In this document: positions 11,689 to 24,699 of the stretch, piece after piece
How positions within the stretch are numbered: the stretch's first letter is position 1
Layout of the letters: every line of letters begins with the position of its first letter
Origin: Hirudo medicinalis
Lineage: Eukaryota; Annelida; Clitellata; Hirudinida; Hirudinidae
Assembly: GCA_011800805.1 (NCBI GenBank)
Contig: MPNW01000705.1
Location: 24,445 to 88,444, forward strand
DNA length: 64,000 bases
Direction: 5' to 3'
Program-made: the position numbers and the translations under genes
The notes under the pieces: generated by a model
The model's input: the letters and a program-made list of their open reading frames with translations, nothing else
What the model was told of the DNA's origin: nothing
The model's database searches: none

Positions 11689-14124
11689 ATGTCCGTTGAT
11701 CGTGAAGAAAATGTCTACAGGGCCAAACTGGCCGAACAAGCCGAAAGATATGACGGTGAAAATTTTGAAATTGCTTCTTGTAGCGGCATAGAATCCCGTA
11801 GGGTGACTAATCAATAATAGCTTCTGTATTGCCAAGTTTTTTCTTGAAGAGTATATTCTGGTTGCCGAATTCGAGATGGTTTTTGAGTGTTGGCTTTGTC
11901 CTAAGTTTGTCGCCGCCAAAAATTCCTATTACCATATATGGCGGTACGGTTGCCGCCAGATCCATTTTGGGTTCATACGAATATTTAAATTTTTTCCTGT
12001 GGTATGTCTGAGCGGGTTATGCCTCGTGGCATTGAAATATTTTAGTGACTTTACTGAGGAAGAAGCTGGGAAAATATAAAAGAAAATTTGAATGGTTTAC
12101 TCTTAGCCCTTAAGAATTCACAAACGTTTTGTGGAAAAGCTTTAGTATATATATGTCCATTGGTTGTCTATTAACATAATTAATTATTTATGATTAATCC
12201 TAATTGTTACTGGGTACAATTTTCTGCTGGCTCTAGTTTCATTCAAAATTTAGAATGAGGGGTCCCATATTTTTTAACAGACATGCATATGCATATTCAT
12301 ATCATTTCTTGCTGGTGTAATTAACTGGCAATTGAACAAACTGGGCTTTTTGTGTGAAATTGCCTAGTCATTCTGTGAAGGAATAATTTATGCTAATTAG
12401 ACCACTGTTCAGTGAATGCTTGCTTAAATTATGCTTATGAGTTCATTGTGTGAAGCTCTTGTGTTGGCACTGTTGTACATAATTACATCTAATTACAATT
12501 CTAAGCAGCATTAATGTCATTAAGGACAGGCATTTTCACATACTTTCTTGTGAGGTGCTGTTCAACAAATTACCCCATTCTTAGAAAGTTATTAATACAT
12601 CATGATTAAGCATTCTCTATTGACTCTTAATGGGCTGTATTTATCTCAATGATTTAGCGAATGAATGGATTGCATTTCTATTGTGAATGTTCTGTGAATG
12701 AATGCAATGTGCTGTGCCATTCTTGATTGTAAGTGATATAATGGCTTCAGTATGTAACCCTGGCACTGTAAGATTGATTTGGTGATATAAAGCGTTATCA
12801 TCATTATTCTTGGCTTTGGCTGACCGGTCAATTTATAATTAATCTTGATGGAATGTTAATCTCATAGCTTCTATAGGCTGGCATGTTGAGGGAGAATGCT
12901 CTAAGAAAGTTACCTACATTGCTTTAGTTGTCTGTAGAGGCTGTTCCTACCCACACTCTGAAAAATTTGGGTTGGAAAATGGTTTAAATTGGTAGTAGTT
13001 AAGACATGTGGATTGTCGTTAGGCAAATTGCTGAGTTAAAGGCTACGTAATTCGATGTGACGTCATTGCCTCCTTGAATCATGATAACAGTAGGTGTTGT
13101 AAATGTCTCAGCAATGCAAATAGCAATGAGCACTAAGGTGAGACATTGTGAATGGGTCTATGTGTGAATTCCTTTACTTAGTAAGTCTAGGAACATTTTT
13201 TAGTGGTTGATAAATTTAGTTTTTAGTGTTTGCTTCCTAGGAACAATGATTCTTAGGGAACCCTTCTCTGACAATTCACTGCTTGTTCATTCCACCAACA
13301 GTATCAATGCATTCATTTGTCAATCCAGTCATTTCATTATTGCAGTCATGACATAGCTGAGCATGAGTTGTATTTTTAATTTGTTCTAAGTACATTGCTG
13401 GCTCTAGGAAACTTATTGCATCTGTACTTATTAATGTTACTCGTCCATAGGGTTTAATTGCAGGTCTATGGCTGATTCTTTGGTTATTTTATTCAGAGCA
13501 TGGTTCTATAAGAATTTCTAATTCAGTGCTATTAATCTGTTAAATGTTGTAGCATTTTTCATTCCAATTCACGATGGGTTAGTCACCTCATTCCGCCCAT
13601 GAATTTGTGATAAGTCATGCCTGTGTCATAGCTTTGCAAGCGAGTATGGCTGACATCATGATGCCAAAATTGGAAGGGTTGTTGATGGTGGGACTGGTCA
13701 TGGTTTTTTTGGGGCCAGTTGGTCAGTCTGTCTGGACAAGTTCCTTTCTAGGATGCAAATGCAGGTTGTGTTGATTGAGTGTAGTTCATTGTTCATTTGT
13801 GAACAGCATCATCACAGCTACACTGGAACATATGCATGAAAGAGCAATTAGGACCAATTTTTGAGATAGGATGTTTTGTTCCCTAGTCACCACCAGCTGC
13901 TGTTATTACCTAGTGTATGTCATCACCATAATCATTGCCAACAATTGTCTTTGATTTGCCAAGAGGTTCTCAAATAGTTGTCTGCAATGATGTCCATTTG
14001 TCGTTATGACTTTCTTTGACAGTCTTCCCCCGAACAGGGATCCTTCATGATTCAAGCAAATCGCTGACCACTTTATATTCATCATAATTGCACGAATTGC
14101 AACTGTTGCTTGCAATGATGATGA

Positions 14125-14159
<35 letters not shown>

Positions 14160-16694
14160 ATTGGGGAGCTGATTATGGTTAGGATGTGCAAGTTTTTTTC
14201 AGAGTTGTGCTAATGGATGACAGCATCCTTTCTGTCGGTTGATATTGAGACTGTTGATGTGAGAGAGTAGTGTTATCATGGAATTGGTGCGTGCATGACA
14301 AGTTGTACATCATTATCATCATCGTGAGACCTTACCACATTCTGAGCTGCATTGACTTGTTAATATGACATTAATATGATAAGGTAATGAGATGTTGTTA
14401 TGTCCAGCTGTGCCTGGTGATGAATAATGCCTCTCTCCAGATATTTGGGGATTGGTGGTTCAACTCATTATAATTTCATTTAATGAAATAAATATATATT
14501 AAATATCATTATTTTTAATATTGTTAATGCCGCTGGTGGCAGTTTTATGGCTGACAATAATACACTGCAATAAAAAGAGAGGTACCACTGTAATATTGAT
14601 GATGACAATAATAAAGTAATATAATCTCTAATTGTCCACAATGATTTTGTCTTGGTTCTCCTTTGTGGCTGCCATGAATGTAGAGGATTATTTTACATCA
14701 ATGACTTCAAGTTCCCAGCTGAGACATGTGTATGCCAACACATTGATTTGAAGGTTGACATGCTGAGCTGGATTAGATTATCTGGAGCACTATTGGGTAA
14801 TTACTATGTGGGTAATAGAAAGTGATTCCATGTCTTGGTGCTTTATAGATGGCATGTTGATGATAGCATGTCCCCTAGCTCTTACTTGATGAAAATATTA
14901 ATTGTTAATTATAAGAAGCTTATTATTCTTATTGATGTATTCTTGTGGTGATGGTGATGATGGTCAGTGCAAATGTAGGATTTGTCTAGACGGGGGAGTT
15001 TGAGTGTAATCCTAATAAGAGTACAGTGGGTGCTGCGATTATTGACTGCAAAAAATCTCATTGTTGCTGGTAGCAGCTGCAATGGACTGTCTTAATTATG
15101 GCTCTTTAGGAATCACAACAATTGAAAACTTTTTAACCTCTTCAATTGAAAACTTTTTGTATTCTGAGTTATAGTAGCTATTTTGAACTTTTATTCTATG
15201 CTATTTTATTCTTTATCTTTTCCTTCTATTGATACAAGATAGTTCATTGATGGAGATTAATTGAAACCTGCAGAGATGGTCGACTACATGAAGAAGGTTG
15301 CCTGCCTGGATGTCGAACTGACAGTGGAGGAGAGGAACCTGCTCTCGGTGGCCTACAAGAATGTCATTGGAGCCAGACGTGCTTCATGGAGGATCATCAG
15401 CAGCATCGAGCAGAAAGAGGAGAGCAAAGGTATCTCTGAGTCCAAGCTGGCTCTCACTAAGAACTACAGGGCTCAGGTAGGCATTGTTGAGAAAAGTTGT
15501 TCTTGGGAATGGGGTGTGGTGATGTTGATGATAATGGTTTGGAAAGTTGTGAGGTTTGCTATTGAACACAAGCTTAAGAAGGGCCATTGTCTTTGAATCA
15601 GGTCGAGAAGGAGTTGAAGGAGATCTGTGGAAACGTCCTCTCTGTCATTGACAAACACCTCATCCCTGCCTCTGTGTCTGGGGAGTCTAAGGTCTTCTAC
15701 TACAAAATGTGAGTTTCTTGCAGTCTTCTCTAACTGGCATCACATGGTGTACGATCACTCACGACTCATTCTTACATGCCAAGTGATTACCATGATCTCC
15801 TGTAATCAGTTTGGTACCTGGCTCATTATCTATCTATAAGGCCTAGACTTAGTAGTTTTTTGTTAGGTACATCCTAATCCTAATGAAGACTTGGTAACCA
15901 AACGAGCATGTTACCGAACACATAAAAATTATTCACCTATTTGCTCCTCTAGGAAGGGCGACTACCACCGGTACACTGCTGAGTTTGCCACTGGCAACGA
16001 CAGGAAGGAGGCAGCCGAGAGCAGCCTGGTTGCATACAAGACGGCCAGTGATGTCGCCAACTCTGAATTGGCACCAACCCACCCCATCAGACTGGGACTG
16101 GCCCTCAACTTCTCTGTCTTCTACTATGAGATCCTCAACTCACCTGACAGGGCTTGCAGGTAGGTCAATTATGTAGTTACAAACATTGCTTTGTATTTTG
16201 TTATTCTGTAAAATTTGTAAATTGAATAACTATAACCAAGCTATTAGAAATTGAGAAATAATGAACCGTCTGCTAATATTCATTCTCGTTTGTTCACACA
16301 CATTCATTCCATCCGACCGTATGTAGGTTGGCCAAGGCAGCTTTTGACGATGCCATAGCCGAACTGGACACCTTGAGTGAGGAGAGCTACAAGGACTCTA
16401 CACTCATCATGCAACTGCTCAGAGACAACCTCACCCTCTGGACCTCGGATGCTAACCCCGAAGGTCTGCATCGATGATAGTGATTTGTAGCATGTCTTCA
16501 GTGGTATTGGAGTTTATGGTTATAGTCAAGTAGTTGATTGGAAGCTGATGAAGCTGATATGTCAAGCTTGTTTTGATGTTGATGATCTCTTATCGTTGTG
16601 GATGAAATTTGACCTCGTGTTGTTTGTCTCGTCAGAGCCGGGGGAGGATGGACAGAAGGAGGAAGTGAAAGATGTCGAAGGAGAGAAGATCTAA
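11689..16694 (+). CDS. YWHAE: 14-3-3 epsilon, 259 aa, six exons
   Basis: Phosphoserine/threonine-binding dimeric adaptor protein of the cytosol. Exons 11689-11755, 15274-15476, 15602-15708, 15953-16159, 16327-16463, 16636-16694; phases 1,0,2,2,1 fit exactly, 259 residues (human epsilon: 255). The N-terminus is [20 protein letters not shown]. Conserved blocks include [80 protein letters not shown] and [12 protein letters not shown]. The phosphopeptide-binding Lys, two Arg and Tyr are present (YKNVIGARR and DYHRY). The isoform call is based on IEQKEESKG, the NDRKEAAE block and the acidic tail ([11 protein letters not shown]) typical of epsilon. The 3.5-kb first intron holds no recognised gene. 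The 3' UTR is likely long. Confidence 0.97.
11756..15273. other. Long first intron of 14-3-3 epsilon
   Basis: A 3.5-kb intron with more even base composition than its surroundings. It has a (GAT)n/(GTG)n run at 14116-14157 and no gene or transposon that I can recognise on either strand. Confidence 0.6.
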
Positions 16695-18355
16695 AGGAGA
16701 AAACATGATGATGACGATGTTGGAGTGAATGGATGGAGCGTGAAAGGAGAGACAAAAGAATTCCAATTATTAAATTAACTTATTTATGCCATTCTACAGC
16801 TCCTCCTTCATTAAATTCCTGGGTTTTTTTTTACAAATTAATGATAATTATTAGTATAATTGGTTATAATTGTCTTGTGTGACCTTGTTGGCAATGATGG
16901 CGCTTTCCGACAGTTTCCACCGTTCTTTGGTCTTCGCCGTAGGTTCTGAGGTCTTATTTCTTTCTGCTAAACAGCTTTTCCATATTTTGAGTGTTGCACG
17001 ACCAGAACGTCATTCTCTGAAGGTAAGGAAATGTAAAGGTGACTACTGTTACTACTACTATTACTACTACTACTCTGTTCAGGTGAGCAATGTACGACAT
17101 TACATGCTGCGTTAGCTTCATTGTCGTTGTCTTAGCATCATTATTGTTGGAGCATTTGGTGCAGTGGAGTGACTGCTACTCACCTGGATGCCTGCTTGCT
17201 GTACTTGTTTAGATTTCTTCTTGTCCAGTGTTTGTGGGCAAGGCTTGAGTCCTCGATGAATGTTACCTGGCGGCCAGTGACATCGTTGGTGGCTATGTGA
17301 GGAGATTTTGTCTGGTGCAGAGCAGTAGGTGCGCATCGTTACCTTCCTAGCTCTTCACAGCTGGGGTTGCACCTGAGTGTGGAGGGTTTGTGCGGTAGAT
17401 ATTTCTTTTGCTTGCGTCGAACGGTAACCATGGCAATAAGCAGGTGACCAGACTGAAGATTTATTAAGAGCTTTGCCTCTGTCACCGGTCGCTCTATGGG
17501 TTGTTTGACGTACATTCTGTGCTTTTTGTATTTTTCTTATCGTTTGCTGCATGCGACTTGATTTTGTTCGTATCGTTGTATACTGGCTCTTCTGATCTAC
17601 TCTAGTGCTCCATTTAGCGACCTTATTGCGGCACCATGGACACCTTGGTTGGTTTGTCAATGATGAAGGACTAAATTAAAAATTGTGCTTCAAGGTATTC
17701 ATTATTGATCGTTTGACCATGGAGGAAATTGGCAAGGGGTGAGACGTGATTTGATGACTTACTGGGCTGTGCTTCTCCAAAGGGTTTGCAGATCAGCCAA
17801 TGACTCACGAATGAGCTTTTAGAATTGTTAATAAGGCACTTTCCGTGGTTCAGAATGATGCTAATGTCTTACTCTGTTTGATCAGCTCAATCATTACGAG
17901 CCCCTTGTGGATGAGATGCGAAGATTTAGTTAAATTAACTAATTAAAGTGAATATCAAAAGGGGTTTGTTTTTGAACATATGAGCTACTCGCTCCAAAAT
18001 GATTTGTGAGGCTCAATGTGAGATATCTTGTTTTTAGTTATTTTTGTTCGAGTTCATCCCTGTCAACTCTCCAAAGTTTTAGAGAGCATTTGTCGGGTGC
18101 CGACAATATGCATCAAGTTTGCTCATGTTCTTGCTCTGTCTACAAAACAGACGAGCAGGACCTGCATTCCAGTTTTCAGTAGCTGTTTCCTTTGTCATGT
18201 GGTGGTACATTAACTATAAACCACTATAAATAGTCTTGATTTGCGCAACATAATGATGTTTGAGTTTCTAAAATTGTTGAAAATCGTTAGTTTTTCATTT
18301 TAAATTCTAGGCTTCACAATGGATTATTGTCTCTTCAATTGAACTTATCTCTGCA
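16695..18355. other. Probable 14-3-3 3' UTR and spacer
   Basis: Moderately GC-balanced sequence to about 17.7 kb, then AT-rich. A 50-codon plus-strand frame near 16870-17020 ends in a GTAAGG donor-like site but matches nothing I know, so I treat it as untranslated. No other gene is seen. Confidence 0.4.
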
Positions 18356-18806
18356 ATGTTTAGACCACGTAATTCTCCGTTTAAGAAACGAATTAATGAA
18401 TATATAATTAATACTTCAGAAAGAGGTTGCGATGATTGGTGGATTCAAATTTTGTTGAAGAATTGGTGAGAGACTGAGACACATAAAATACAATTAAACG
18501 TAAATATTATAACTTAAATCTTAAATAAAATGAGTACCATAAAATTGTATCTAATATTTTTCAATTATTGTTAATTCAAATATATTAATTTACTTAAGTA
18601 TAATTATATTTATTTAAATACAAATTTATTTTTCAGCCCGTTTTTATTTATGTGTCATAAAGATGATTCCAACATGAAAAATCTAATAAAATTGTTGAAA
18701 GGTGTTAACATCGGAAAGGTGTGTTTCACATTAGAATTCAAATTTATAATGCATCTTTAAAATGACAGATTATAATTAAATAATAGGAAGCAGAAGAGAG
18801 GCTCCA
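18356..18806 (+). CDS. Unrecognised gene, first three exons, cut by gap
   Basis: Three candidate exons join in phase. 18356-18465 starts MFRPRNSPFKKRINEYII and ends at a GTGAGA donor (phase 2). 18637-18718 has an acceptor after tttttcag, contains HKDDSNMKNLIKLLKGVNIG, and ends at a GTGTGT donor (phase 0). 18787 onwards has acceptor taatag, starts EAEERL and runs into the run of Ns. The peptide is basic and rich in Lys and Asn, with no known domain in the 70 residues visible. The rest is hidden by the gap or beyond it. The exon structure is inferred only from frame and splice signals in AT-rich DNA, so it may be spurious. Confidence 0.35.
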
Positions 18807-19000
18807 NNNNNNNNNNNNNNNNNNNNNNNNNNNNNNNNNNNNNNNNNNNNNNNNNNNNNNNNNNNNNNNNNNNNNNNNNNNNNNNNNNNNNNNNNNNNNN
18901 NNNNNNNNNNNNNNNNNNNNNNNNNNNNNNNNNNNNNNNNNNNNNNNNNNNNNNNNNNNNNNNNNNNNNNNNNNNNNNNNNNNNNNNNNNNNNNNNNNNN
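18807..19000. other. Assembly gap (194 Ns)
   Basis: Run of unknown bases. It interrupts the candidate gene that begins at 18356. Confidence 0.99.
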
Positions 19001-19360
19001 TACGGTTTCTTGGAAATAAGAACCTTATTTACTTGACTCATTCCATGTCATTTGCTTCAAGAACATTCAAAATAAACGATATTACTTTGTCATTTGTAAT
19101 AATTTTATGTATTATTTCTCAACTTAGATGAGAATAAAATCCAAAAGATGATATTTGCACTAGCAGGTGCAACATAAAGTGATCAAACTCCCTTTACTGT
19201 GCGACTATGGCTGTTATAACCTAACAAGTTTAATACCACTAATAACTTGAGAGGTATAATTATTAGTTTGTGTTAGTACGTCGGTCAGCAAAAAGAGAAA
19301 CCCTTCCTTCAAGTTTACTTCGGTCCATTACGGAAAAGTTGGTTGAGTGCCGGATAATCA

Positions 19361-19492
19361 GGAGTTTACTGTATATACATATAGACATATGTGGGAGTTT
19401 ACTGTATATACATATAGACATATGTGGGAGTTTACTGTATATACATATAGACATATGTGGGAGTTTACTGTATATACATATAGACATATGTT
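19361..19492. repeat. 33-bp minisatellite, four tandem copies
   Basis: Unit starts ggagtttactgtatatacat and is 33 bp. Four nearly identical copies begin at 19361, 19394, 19427 and 19460. The period is divisible by three, which makes spurious open frames on both strands with an 11-residue repeat. Confidence 0.95.
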
Positions 19493-21473
19493 TATATATG
19501 TTTGGTCCGGGCCTGCATTGCCAGGGAACGCCCAAAGGATAGGGGTACTATGTACATGGATTGAAGCACATCATGCCTCCGAATCATCTAAAAAAAAACC
19601 GAGGTCGTCTAAATAGAATTACAAAGTTAGCACTCGCTACTATTTTTGATTGAAGACCGTGTTAAAGTTTGAACGCAATATAATTTATTTTAAATCCTCT
19701 TGAAAGAAAACACACGAAATGAAATCATTTTGAAGGAAAAATGTTAACCCTTGCGTAATCTAAAAAAAAAAGCACGAGAGTAGTGGCTCGTAATGCTAAT
19801 GTAATCGCAATGTATTCGTTGTATTATTTAGCTAAGGTACTTGAGTCTTCAGTACTCGTTTCCATGACATTCAAACATCTTCAAACGATCCCTCGTACAA
19901 CTTGTTGAAAAGATGTTTTTTTGTTTTGTCTTTACATCAGAAAATCAGGGAGGCAAAATCCATTCGAGGGGTGGGGGCAGGGGTTGTCCCCCACTCTCCA
20001 GTTCACGTATCCGTATTCAAATATCGATCGTTTTGATCGGGGAAATTGTGATATCGATTGCATTCGATAGCTAATAATCCTAATATGATCCGGCTAAGTT
20101 TTGATTCATCATAAGTTCGCGATTATTGAACGCGAATGCATGCTTCAGACCCAGCGATAAGCATCAAGTGCGTAAAATGAAATCAAAACAAAGATAGTCA
20201 TAATGTCGGGGATGTTAAGTGACTTTTATGTTAGCAGAAACTCCAACAAACATGAAGCATACAATCCCGAACGTTCCGCATGGAATACACTGCGACCAAC
20301 CTGAAGACTAACCGCCCTGAAGCTCCACTGGAGTGTGATTTTAAACTTTGTTTGTTCGTTTGTTTGCCCCATCATGCGTGAATTTCTTGTGACTTTCATG
20401 CACATCATTACACAGAATACATTAAATCATGCGCTGAATGAATGCACCTACATCCACTCGTCTTTCAATCCATGCAGTCTCAATGCATCCATCATTCACC
20501 GGATGAATTCGACAGAAGGGTGATATGCTGTCATGGAATTGTGCCCTTAGAAGTCACCTCAGTGCATGCTGCTCAACAACTCAGACGATTAAGAGGGAGA
20601 GACACACAGACACCTAGATTGCTACAGAGGCGTACAGGACGATACAAAGACACACTGGACAAGCATGGAGAGTCATCAAAGACTATGACCATTGCAGACT
20701 GAAACGTGCATCTAGAAAAAACTCAGCATCAACAAAGTATCTTGGAATAGAAACTAAATAATATCAAAAAATATATTTTTCAATGGAGCGTAGATATTTG
20801 AGAACTGCAAGTTGAGAGTGGAGCCATGACTGCATCCTCACACGTTACTGATAAAAGAGTTACCTAAGTTACAAAGAAACGATTATGACGTCAGTAATAT
20901 TAATTACTAATAAACCTTTATAGCATCACGACGTTTTCTGGGCATAAGCGATGCTCTTATCAAAGTAGTTGTTAACTTCAAGTCACGGCGCTACTTGGAC
21001 GACGACGATGACGGCGATGGCGTCGCAAGCGCTACAAAAAACACAACACGCCTATGCAATGCTAACACCACTACCAGATAATCACTGACAACAATAACTT
21101 GAGAGCTGATAATAACCATTAATTCGTAGATGTTAGTGAATCGACCAATAGGAAGGCAAGGCAGAGCTTCATTGCCCCTCTCTCATTGGTCTCCAAAGAA
21201 AGGGAATGTAAAAAGTCTGCTGGACGTCTACTGGGATGATTGATCAGCTGATTGAAAGGGGCTCTCCCAATTGAAGGTTGGTAGCTGGACGAATGAAAAA
21301 TCAATCGACTGCAGATCAGTTTATGCAAGGTCGAACAATCACCTGGTGATGCAGATTGTCAAAACTGAATTTTTTATAAATCCATAGCTCGATGATGGCT
21401 AAAGTGAAGTAGAAACCAATAGAAAGAAATTAACCAAAAATAATTAAAAACTCTCCATTAGCAAAATATTTTA

Positions 21474-21476
<3 letters not shown>

Positions 21477-21529
<53 letters not shown>

Positions 21530-21645
21530 ACAACAACAACAGCAACAGCAACAACATCAACAGCAACAACAGCAGCAGCAGCAGCAACAACACTCAGCAA
21601 CAACAACACTCAACGACGACGACGACGACGACGACAACAACAGCA
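21477..21645. repeat. Compound ATC/CAA/CAG/GAC triplet block
   Basis: Consecutive runs of (ATC)n, (CAA/CAG)n and (GAC)n with no open gene structure. Confidence 0.85.
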
Positions 21646-22685
21646 ACAGACAAAGCATTCAATAGGAACATGGAGCCAAATAAATCCAAGAGGGTCAAAA
21701 ATAAAAGTCAACCTCATGCCTATAAACGTGAACAGCAGCATGTGAGAACCAAAGTGAAAGCTGGAAAACTAGAAATTGTAGGAGCTTGAAATTGCCATAA
21801 AATAAAATCATCATCGTCATCATCATCATCATCATCGCCATTGTACAGCCGCACGACGTGACCCTGGCCGACCAGCTTTTGGACTTGAAAATATTTACCT
21901 AGAAAAAAAACTATGGTTTTTGAAAGCCTTTGCAAGAGAATTACAACCAATAATAAGTGTGGAATTAACAGGTAATTGATAAGTAATTAAACAATAACCA
22001 AGGTATTTGTCGAATAAATAATAAATATTGAATGTTTGTAGATTGTCCTAGTCTCCAATAAATGATAGCAGTCATGCTCCGACCAATGGCAGAGGTGCGA
22101 ATTCCGAACCAATCAGAGATGCCGACGCTTTTAGAATTAATAGCTTCACCCAATCAAGTGAAATCCAGACACTAAGAGGCTGCTGATATGCTGAACAGGA
22201 CAGCTTAATAAACAGCCAGTAGTTTTCCTGGAGCAATGGAAACATCGTTGACCGAACGGAGAATTTGCGAACGAAAAAAAAAACACGAAACGAAACAAGC
22301 AAAATGAATACAAAACAATTTGTCACTGGCTGGAAATTCAAGGGTGCCAACAAAATCTCAATACTATCGGTCTTGTCACTGATCTGGTTGAATCCACTCG
22401 GCCTTTTGGGGAGAATGGGAGTGAATCACGACGAGGAATAGAAAAAGAATAGTCAAAGTAGCATCCAATGAGTGAGCTCCTCACACTGTGACCAATGAGA
22501 ATGGTCGCACGGCAACAGTCAACGGCAATCGACAGACGACATCAACGACCAAAAAGACAAGAGCACGATTCTTCTCTCATCCTCATTCGTCATTTTGGGA
22601 TCTTAATAAGAATTCGCTGGTCCAGATATGGACTGGTCGAATTGCAAAAAGGAGGCGGAGCCGAAAGCCAAAAAACCCCAAGTTC

Positions 22686-23036
22686 TCATTGGTTGCTCGT
22701 CGAGGTGTCAACAGAGGGTGACCTGAGAAGCCAGAAGTCACTCCCAGTGCTGAAGAAGATGTAGAAGAAGACGTCGATGGTGAGCAGAAGGGCAAGGAAG
22801 ATGGAGAGGAGAATCTTCTCCTTCCTCGTCTGCTTCAGCTTCTGAATCTCCTCGATGCGATGGCGGGCCTCACAGGTGGCCTCATCACTCGAGCTGAGGC
22901 CACAGAACCACTCGACAAATCGAGAGATTAGAGAACGATGTTCTTGAGATCCATCGGAGTCTGAGAAATTATCATCATCATCATTAATGTTAATATTATC
23001 ATTGTTGCTATTATCATCATCATCATTAATATTAAT

Positions 23037-23074
<38 letters not shown>

Positions 23075-24647
23075 TAATGTTATCATATCCGTTATTATCA
23101 TCTTCATTGTTATCGTCATCGTCATCATCGGATTATTAAAAAATATGACCTGGTTGCATTGGCAGCGATGCAAGCTAAGATTATGAGCACAACAAAGAAA
23201 GAACATTAACAGAAACTTCCAAGCAGACAGACAGCAGCACGAGTCAAATTGCACTTCAAGCCACTACTCCAAGAGAGCACGAAGTTCGAGAGCTAAACAA
23301 CGTCGGCATGAACCGTCGACAAGTAAAACGGCAAAAACGCAAACAGAAATCTCAAACCGACCCAAGGGATGATCAAGTTCGTACTCTCCTTTAGCATCCA
23401 GCGGAGAAAGAATCGTCACCTTTTTCGGCTCCTCCAAAATAATTTCAATCGACTTGTTCCTGACGACGAAATCCCCAGTCTCCCTGGCAACCTCTCCAGC
23501 TGCCCCCTTCCCATTGGTCAATTCAGAAAAAAGGTTCTTCGCCTCATCCAATGGTGTAAATCCTTCTGCCCCATTAATCTTGACTTCGTCGGGTTGAAGG
23601 TCATTCTTGGAATCCAGTGAGCTCATTGGTCGGACAGCCGGGTCAAATCTCGTCCAGTAAGTCGCTTGGGCGATCTTTAACGGGGGATTCGTGAGATTTG
23701 GTGATGACGTCAAAACAATAATGAAGAGCTGGTGGCTAATTATGTTTGATCGATTGCAGTGTTATGAATGATAAGGTAGTGATGATATGATATCAGTATG
23801 AAGACAAATTGGACATGTTGACGATAAGGATGAGCATGCGACGAGGATAATCTTCACCTGGTTCTCAGTTGGTTTTTCGGTGAGCAGACTGACAACAACA
23901 AGAACAATGCAGGTAAGCAGGAAGAGGATAAACGCAAAGTACATGTAGTGCAGACCGGCGACAATCCAAGGCCTGTCGTCGGGCTGACCGCAGAGGGGCT
24001 CCGAGTACATAAAGTTCAGGATCATTCTTCCCGAACCAAGAATCAAGCCCACCATTAGAGAAACAAATGCTCCCTGAAATGGATAGTTACACAATGCGTG
24101 CGGATAAGTTATTGAATCCATCAAATGGCATCCAAGGTTCATTTATACCCACTTTCTCATTGGCTCTTTTCCAGAGAATGGCCAATAGATAGACAGCAGC
24201 AATGGGTGGAGCCAAGTAGGCACTCACTGATTGGATGTAGATGTAAAGCTGTGCCCCCTGCATGTTCTGGACTATTGGAATCCATAGTATGCCAACAACA
24301 ACCATTAGTCCGACAAAAACTCTGAATAATGTCGTTAAAGCATCAATAAATAATAATGATCGTAATCATAATCACATCACCGCAATTCATCCACTTACCT
24401 TCCAACTATCATCAACTCCCTATTACTTGTACCCTTCTTGAAGTTCCTGTAAATGTCCATGGTGAACAGGGTACTGGCACTGTTGAATATCGAGGTCAGG
24501 TCGCTGACGAGGGCAGCCAGCATGACCGACATCATGAGGCCCTTCAAGCCTGGAAGGAATTAATTGGGTCGTGACGTCCTATTTTTTTGACCAATGATTG
24601 TGCTGACTATAATGATAATAATGACAATGATAGCGATGATGACGATG

Positions 24648-24699
<52 letters not shown>

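Larger units (their letters stand above)
19001..22685. other. Intergenic region with repeats, no gene recognised
   Basis: Lies between the gap and the 3' end of the SLC5 transporter. It contains a 33-bp minisatellite (19361-19492), a short hairpin-forming G/C run near 19974-20000, a mixed ATC/CAA/ACG triplet block (about 21477-21645) and several CCAAT or ATTGG pentamers between 21.1 and 22.7 kb. Short open frames here have no domain that I recognise. Confidence 0.5.

Noticed and set aside
16870..17115. Plus-strand 81-codon frame after the 14-3-3 gene
   Set aside because: No domain, no partner exon. Fits better as the 3' UTR of the 14-3-3 transcript.
19270..19616. Repeat protein with four 11-residue copies
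   Set aside because: Generated by the 33-bp minisatellite. The frame is open on both strands for the same trivial reason.
19272..19618. Possible pogo/Tigger-like element around the 33-bp minisatellite
   Set aside because: The ccggataa phrase is only suggestive. No terminal inverted repeats, target duplication or transposase were found.
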